Origin: MAG-121220-bin8 sp964433845
GTDB taxonomy: Bacteria > Bacteroidota > Bacteroidia > Flavobacteriales > Flavobacteriaceae
Length of the DNA stretch: 39,619 nt
Direction of reading: 5' to 3'
NCBI GenBank assembly: GCA_964433845.1
Contig: CAYSTA010000011.1
Span: 1 to 39,619, forward strand
Part shown: positions 35,245 to 39,619 of the stretch, one piece after another
Layout: every line of letters begins with the position of its first letter
Numbering within the stretch: position 1 is the stretch's first letter
Notes under the pieces: model-generated
What the model was told of the DNA's origin: nothing
Seen by the model: only the letters and a program-made list of their open reading frames with translations
Databases searched by the model: none
Position numbers and translations under genes: made by a program

Positions 35245-38094
35245 ATGCTAAATATTAAACTTATGAAAAATTTTTATAGCTTTTTTTTATTGACATTTTC
35301 TTTTTTGATTTCTGCTCAGGTTAGCACCAATGCAGATCAAGTTATGCAAGGAATAGATTCCCAAAATCAAGCCATCGAAGAATCTATTGTAAGGAACTTA
35401 AAATTTGAGAATATTGGTCCAAGTATTATGAGTGGAAGGGTTTCAGATTTAGAAGTAAATCCTAAAAACCCTAAGGAATTTTATGTTGCTTATGCTTCAG
35501 GAGGATTGTGGCATACTAAAAATAATGGAAACACATTTGATCCTATTTTTGATAATGCAAACACTCAAAATATAGGGGATTTTGCAGTGGATTGGGAAAA
35601 TAATATAATTATAGTAGGAACAGGAGAAAATAATTCTTCTAGATCATCTTATGCAGGTATAGGAATATTAAAATCATCTGACAATGGTAAAAACTGGAAA
35701 AATATTGGATTAAGAGATTCTCATCATATAGGTAAAATAAAAATTAACCCAAGAAATTCTAACGAAATAGTAGTAGGAGTTTTGGGGCATTTATATTCTA
35801 AAAATTCTGAAAGAGGAATTTTTAAAACAATAAATGGGGGTAAAACATGGGAGAAGACACTTTATATTGATGATAATACAGGAATAATTGATCTTGATGT
35901 TGACCCAAAGAATTTTAACATTCAATTTGCTAGCTCATGGGAAAGGGATAGAACACCATGGAATTTTAACGGTAATGGAAAAAAATCTGCCATTTATAAA
36001 TCTATTGATGCAGGAGAAACATGGGCATTAATTTCAAATTCAAAAAGTGGATTCCCAAATGGCGAAGGAACTGGACGAATAGGCATTTCAGTTTATGATA
36101 TTAATACTATATATGCAATAGTAGACAATCAATCGAGAAGACCACTAGAAAAAGAAAAGGTGGAAAATAAATTAAACAAAAATTCATTCGAAAAAATGTC
36201 AACAGGTGAATTTTTGAAATTAAATGATAAAGAATTAAATAATTTTTTAAAAACCAATGGCTTCCCTAAAAAATATAATGCTGTTAATGTTAAGGAATTG
36301 GTTGAATCAAAGGAAATTTTGCCAATTGACCTCAAGCTTTTCTTAGAAGACGCAAATTCTGTTATGTTTGAAACTCCTATAGTAGGGGCTGAAGTTTATA
36401 AAAGCGATGATGGAGGAGCTACGTGGAAAAAACAAAACTCATATTATTTAGATAATTTGTATAATACATATGGCTATTATTTTGGGAGGATTCATGTCTC
36501 TCCAACTAATAAAAACCAGATATATATTTATGGCGTTCCATTCTTAAAGTCTAATGATGGAGGTGTTAATTATAAGTCAATAGACTTTGAAAATGTACAT
36601 GTAGATCATCATGATTTATGGATAAACCCAGAAGATTCTGATCACTTAATAAATGGAAATGATGGAGGAGTAAATATGAGTTATGATGGTGGAAAAAATT
36701 GGACCAAACTCAATCAGCCTAGTGTTGGACAGTTTTATTCTATTAATGTTGATTATAGTGAGCCCTATAATGTATATGGTGGACTTCAAGACAATGGTGT
36801 TTGGATGGCAGAGAATACTTCAAAAGAAAGTTTAAGGTGGCACCAAACAGGACATAATAATTGGAAATCTATTATGGGTGGAGATGGAATGCAAATTCAA
36901 ATTGACCGAAGAGATTCCAACATTATATATACAGGATCTCAATTTGGATTTTATTATAGAATTAATAATAATTTGGGGACAAGACAATTTATTAAGCCTA
37001 AGCATGATCTTGGAGAACAAAAATTAAGATTTAATTGGCAAACTCCCATATTGCTGTCCCCTCACAATCAAGACATACTTTATTTGGGAAGTAATAAACT
37101 ACACATCTCATTAAACAAAGGAGACGAATGGTCTTTTAAATCAAAAGACTTAACGAAGGGCATAAAAATAGGAAATGTTCCCTACGGAACACTAACCACT
37201 ATAGATGAATCCATTTTTAAATTTGGAAAAATTATTGTTGGATCAGATGATGGTTTGGTGAGCCTTACAACAGATGGAGGAAACACTTGGAAATTAATTT
37301 CAAATAAATTGCCTAAAAATCTTTGGGTAAGTAGAGTTGGCTTTTCAAAACATAATGAAAATAAGATTTATGTTTCTCTAAATGGTTATAGGTATGATGA
37401 TTTTAGGGGATATGTGTATGTTAGTGATGATAATGGAGAAAACTGGAAATCACTTACAGAAAACCTTCCTCTTTCTCCAGTTAACGTGGTTAAAGAAGAT
37501 CCAAATTTTGAAAACATTTTATATGTAGGGACTGATAATGGCTCCTATATTAGTTTAGATAATGGAGATAATTGGGCTCCATTTGTTAATGGCTTAAATA
37601 AGGTTGCAGTACATGATATAGTAATTCAAACAAAAGAAAATCATCTTCTTCTAGGAACACATGGTAGATCAATATATAAAACAGACTTATCAGTTATTTA
37701 CAATTATCTTGAAAATATTAATAAAAGTAAAAGAGGAATTGTCTTTGAAATTAAAGATCAAAAACATTGTGGCTCTTGTGGCTCTAAAAGATACAATTGG
37801 GGAGATTATTTAAATACTAAAATAAAATTCACTTTATTTTCTAAAAGCCAACAAAGCGTTAAGCTTAAATTGTATGAGAATGAGATTGTAATCTTAGACA
37901 AGGAAGTTGATTTAATAAAAGGTTTTCAAAATTTTGAGTTAGATTCGTATTATTCAGACAAAACCATTAAGTCTGTATATAAAGACAATAAAAAAAAGGA
38001 ACTTGAAAAGTCAGATAATGGAAAATATTATTTTAAAAAGGGAAAATTTCTTTTAAAGATTGGAGATTATTCGAAATCATTTCAAATTAAATAA
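35245..38094 (+). CDS. Large exported BNR/VPS10-like beta-propeller protein (glycosyl hydrolase-like)
   Basis: 949 residues from ATG 35245. An in-frame ATG at 35263 gives a cleaner signal peptide (MKNFYSFFLLTFSFLISAQ) and may be the true start. The body carries many Asp-box-like repeats (SSDNGKNW, TINGGKTW, SIDAGETW, SDDGGATW, SYDGGKNW, TTDGGNTW, SDDNGENW, SLDNGDNW), forming sortilin/VPS10-like double propellers. Opening NIGPSIMSGRVSDL and GGLWHTKNNG blocks are typical of a Bacteroidota family annotated as glycosyl hydrolase without proven activity. The C-terminal part is beta-sandwich-like, with an odd HCGSCGSKRYNWGD segment. The function remains unknown. Confidence 0.85.
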   Translation: MLNIKLMKNFYSFFLLTFSFLISAQVSTNADQVMQGIDSQNQAIEESIVRNLKFENIGPSIMSGRVSDLEVNPKNPKEFYVAYASGGLWHTKNNGNTFDPIFDNANTQNIGDFAVDWENNIIIVGTGENNSSRSSYAGIGILKSSDNGKNWKNIGLRDSHHIGKIKINPRNSNEIVVGVLGHLYSKNSERGIFKTINGGKTWEKTLYIDDNTGIIDLDVDPKNFNIQFASSWERDRTPWNFNGNGKKSAIYKSIDAGETWALISNSKSGFPNGEGTGRIGISVYDINTIYAIVDNQSRRPLEKEKVENKLNKNSFEKMSTGEFLKLNDKELNNFLKTNGFPKKYNAVNVKELVESKEILPIDLKLFLEDANSVMFETPIVGAEVYKSDDGGATWKKQNSYYLDNLYNTYGYYFGRIHVSPTNKNQIYIYGVPFLKSNDGGVNYKSIDFENVHVDHHDLWINPEDSDHLINGNDGGVNMSYDGGKNWTKLNQPSVGQFYSINVDYSEPYNVYGGLQDNGVWMAENTSKESLRWHQTGHNNWKSIMGGDGMQIQIDRRDSNIIYTGSQFGFYYRINNNLGTRQFIKPKHDLGEQKLRFNWQTPILLSPHNQDILYLGSNKLHISLNKGDEWSFKSKDLTKGIKIGNVPYGTLTTIDESIFKFGKIIVGSDDGLVSLTTDGGNTWKLISNKLPKNLWVSRVGFSKHNENKIYVSLNGYRYDDFRGYVYVSDDNGENWKSLTENLPLSPVNVVKEDPNFENILYVGTDNGSYISLDNGDNWAPFVNGLNKVAVHDIVIQTKENHLLLGTHGRSIYKTDLSVIYNYLENINKSKRGIVFEIKDQKHCGSCGSKRYNWGDYLNTKIKFTLFSKSQQSVKLKLYENEIVILDKEVDLIKGFQNFELDSYYSDKTIKSVYKDNKKKELEKSDNGKYYFKKGKFLLKIGDYSKSFQIK

Positions 38095-38143
38095 TTTTTT
38101 AACTCAATATTTCGCTATAAGGATTACTTGTTTCTTTAATAAA

Positions 38144-38157
38144 ATGATTATAATCAT
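38144..38157. promoter_or_regulatory. TGAT-N4-ATCA dyad, FNR/CRP-family-like site upstream of sdh
   Basis: ATGATTATAATCAT is a perfect 14-bp palindrome. It carries the TGAT/ATCA half-sites of the FNR consensus (TTGAT-N4-ATCAA), with only the outermost bases differing. Its centre lies about 71 bases before the predicted transcription start of the succinate dehydrogenase operon, a distance compatible with class I activation. The assignment rests on the pattern only. Confidence 0.45.
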
Positions 38158-38186
38158 CTTTTTGCCATTTAGTTTGGAATAATTTT

Positions 38187-38215
38187 TTGTTTAAGAATTT
38201 TGGGACGTATATTTG
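38187..38215 (+). promoter_or_regulatory. Bacteroidota-type promoter of the succinate dehydrogenase operon
   Basis: TTG at 38187-38189 (-33) and TATATTTG at 38208-38215 (-7) are separated by 18 bases, fitting the TTG-N17-23-TAnnTTTG consensus. Transcription would begin near 38222, about 12 bases before the ATG. It is the best-supported promoter in the window. Confidence 0.68.
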
Positions 38216-38233
38216 TTGAACTCTTAGTGGCAA

Positions 38234-39121
38234 ATGTTAAAAAAGGATTTAATAACAAATGAATTGATAGATGATAAATGGTGGATATCTCCTTTATTAG
38301 TGCTTTTTGGATTACTTATTTTTATAGTTTATTCTACATGGGCTGCATGGCAAGGAGAATACTTTTGGTGGAGCGGTGGTAATGATGGTTTTGGAGGGTA
38401 TCTTTCTCCATTCTACTCTCCTAGCGTCTATATCGATGCTTCAAAGCCTGGAGTCCCACCAATGGATCATTCCTTACTAGGTTCTTGGCCTGAATGGCTG
38501 AGTTGGCTTCCTGGACAATCCCCAGCGTGGCTGATTCTTATATTTCCTTTATCTTTCAGATTTACATGCTATTACTATAGAAAGGCATACTATAGAGCAT
38601 TTTCTTTAAATCCACCAGCTTGTGCTGTTCAACCTATTAAAGGAGTCCCTTCAAAAATTTCTACAGTTACTAATGGAAATATTAATGCTTTTAGTTCTGG
38701 AAAGAGTTATGATGGAGAAACAGGATTACTACTTGTTCAGAATATTCATAGGTATTCTATGTACTTTGCAGTAATATTTATCTTTATACTAAGTTATGAT
38801 GCATTCCTTTCATTCTTTAATGATGGAGAATTTGGCATAGGTGTTGGAACTATAGTATTAACTATAAACCCTATTCTTCTAGGATGTTATGTTTTTGGGT
38901 GCCATTCCCTAAGACATCTCGTGGGAGGAAATCTAGATTGTTACTCTTGTAGTCTATATAAAGATAAAGTGAATCATAATAGCTGGAAGATAGTTACAAT
39001 TTTAAATAGAAGACATCAATTATTTGCTTGGTTAAGTCTAGTATGGGTAGGTTTTGCTGACGTATATGTTAGACTTGTATCAATGGGAGTAATTGATGAT
39101 ATAAATACTTGGGGAATATAA
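38234..39121 (+). CDS. sdhC: Succinate dehydrogenase membrane anchor, Sdh1-like with Cys/His cluster
   Basis: 295 residues with about five membrane helices (near 18-36, 97-112, 172-196, 203-222, 262-284). It resembles the anchor of actinobacterial Sdh1 (Rv0249c type), not the SdhC/SdhD pair of E. coli: CYYYRKAYYRAFSLNPPACAV, LVQNIHRYSMYFAVIF, FGCHSLRHLVGG, NRRHQLFAWLSLV. Such anchors are reported to hold heme and a membrane-embedded Rieske-type [2Fe-2S] centre. Here Cys218, Cys223, His224, His228, Cys236 and Cys239 cluster on one turn region, with His172 and His261 as heme candidates. It should anchor SdhAB and reduce a quinone. The flavoprotein gene starts 2 bases downstream. Confidence 0.82.
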   Translation: MLKKDLITNELIDDKWWISPLLVLFGLLIFIVYSTWAAWQGEYFWWSGGNDGFGGYLSPFYSPSVYIDASKPGVPPMDHSLLGSWPEWLSWLPGQSPAWLILIFPLSFRFTCYYYRKAYYRAFSLNPPACAVQPIKGVPSKISTVTNGNINAFSSGKSYDGETGLLLVQNIHRYSMYFAVIFIFILSYDAFLSFFNDGEFGIGVGTIVLTINPILLGCYVFGCHSLRHLVGGNLDCYSCSLYKDKVNHNSWKIVTILNRRHQLFAWLSLVWVGFADVYVRLVSMGVIDDINTWGI

Positions 39122-39123
39122 TT

Positions 39124-39619
39124 ATGCTTGATATATCAGGAATTAGAAGATTACAATTTGATGTGCTAATAATAGGTGCTGGAGGGGCAGGTTTATCTGC
39201 TGCAATATCAGCATCTCAAGATAAAAAAATAAGAGTAGGACTTGTTTGTAAATCACTTTTAGGAAAAGCACATACTGTTATGGCTGAAGGAGGAATGGCT
39301 GCAGCATTAGGAAATGTAGATAATCGAGATGATTGGAAAATACATTTCAGAGATACTATGAGGGGAGGAAAAATGCTCAATAATTGGAAGATGGCTGAAA
39401 TACATGCAAAAGATTCACCTAAGAGAGTAAGAGAATTAGAACATTGGGGAGCAGTCTTTGATAGAACCAGAGATGGTCTTATTAATCAAAGAAATTTTGG
39501 AGGGCATAGATACCCTAGATTAGCTCACGTAGGAGATAGAACTGGACTGGAGATGATTAGAACTCTTCAAGATCATGGAATTCATCAAGGTATAGACATT
39601 CATATGGAATGTACTGCAT
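39124..39619 (+). CDS. sdhA: Succinate dehydrogenase/fumarate reductase flavoprotein SdhA (5' part, cut by window end)
   Basis: The first 165 residues are visible from the ATG at 39124; the frame is still open at the window edge. The FAD-binding motif is VLIIGAGGAGLSAAI. The covalent-FAD histidine is in KAHTVMAEGGMAAALGN, in the place of the SHTVAAQGG block of other SdhA proteins. RLAHVGDRTGLEMIRTL follows, as expected. It oxidises succinate to fumarate (or the reverse) in the respiratory chain. sdhB is expected beyond the edge. Confidence 0.93.
   Translation, partial: MLDISGIRRLQFDVLIIGAGGAGLSAAISASQDKKIRVGLVCKSLLGKAHTVMAEGGMAAALGNVDNRDDWKIHFRDTMRGGKMLNNWKMAEIHAKDSPKRVRELEHWGAVFDRTRDGLINQRNFGGHRYPRLAHVGDRTGLEMIRTLQDHGIHQGIDIHMECTA

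Noticed and set aside
1..39619. CRISPR arrays, insertion sequences, prophage or an antiphage system
   Set aside because: No spaced direct repeats, transposase, integrase, or nuclease/defence domain was seen on either strand.

Overview
The window reads as chromosomal DNA of a low-GC, probably marine member of the Bacteroidota, most likely class Flavobacteriia. The evidence is a SusC/SusD outer-membrane pair, many secreted proteins and lipoproteins, flavobacterial families (DUF3078, DUF2480, FG-GAP/ASPIC proteins), TAnnTTTG-type promoter elements, little Shine-Dalgarno sequence, very AT-rich intergenic DNA and very tight gene packing. No phage, transposon, CRISPR or rRNA is visible. No intergenic gap exceeds about 230 bases.

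Layout. (1) 1-1140: tRNA-Ala(GGC) on the minus strand, then a secreted two-repeat protein and a 56-residue ORF. (2) 1142-6156: three different beta-lactamase-fold serine hydrolases around a GH33-type sialidase. One hydrolase is on the plus strand; the other two and the sialidase are on the minus strand. (3) 6203-12802: a tight plus-strand operon of a DUF255 thioredoxin-like protein, a lipoprotein sulfatase, a Tat-exported glycosylasparaginase and a membrane cytochrome c/LRR/CHB_HEX fusion. (4) 13031-23355: SusC and SusD, a strong hairpin, an FG-GAP/ASPIC protein, an FAD oxidoreductase lipoprotein and a GNAT acetyltransferase. (5) 23430-25433: LpxH and HflX. (6) 25394-32701, minus strand: the suf iron-sulfur operon (A-type carrier, sufB, sufC, sufD, sufS, sufE, a DUF59 protein), followed by DUF2480 and DUF3078 genes. 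(7) 32850-38094: ThiL, an aminopeptidase P and a large BNR-repeat secreted protein. (8) 38234 to the end: the start of a succinate dehydrogenase operon, with an unusual Cys/His-rich membrane anchor and a truncated SdhA.

How the genes may work together. Regions 2-4 hold sialidase, sulfatase and glycosylasparaginase (GlcNAc-Asn hydrolase) beside a SusCD importer. That set fits the scavenging of sialylated or sulfated glycoproteins or glycopeptides. This is an inference: no endoglycosidase or other exoglycosidase is present here. The cytochrome fusion could accept electrons from the periplasmic FAD oxidoreductase. Regions 5-8 are housekeeping: lipid A, ribosome-associated GTPase, Fe-S assembly, thiamine and respiration.

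The points most worth a second look are the glycoprotein-type gene set, the hairpin between susD and its downstream genes, the Rieske-like Cys/His cluster in the Sdh anchor with a TGAT-N4-ATCA dyad upstream, a perfect 23-bp dyad at 121-143, and the cytochrome/LRR/CHB_HEX fusion.
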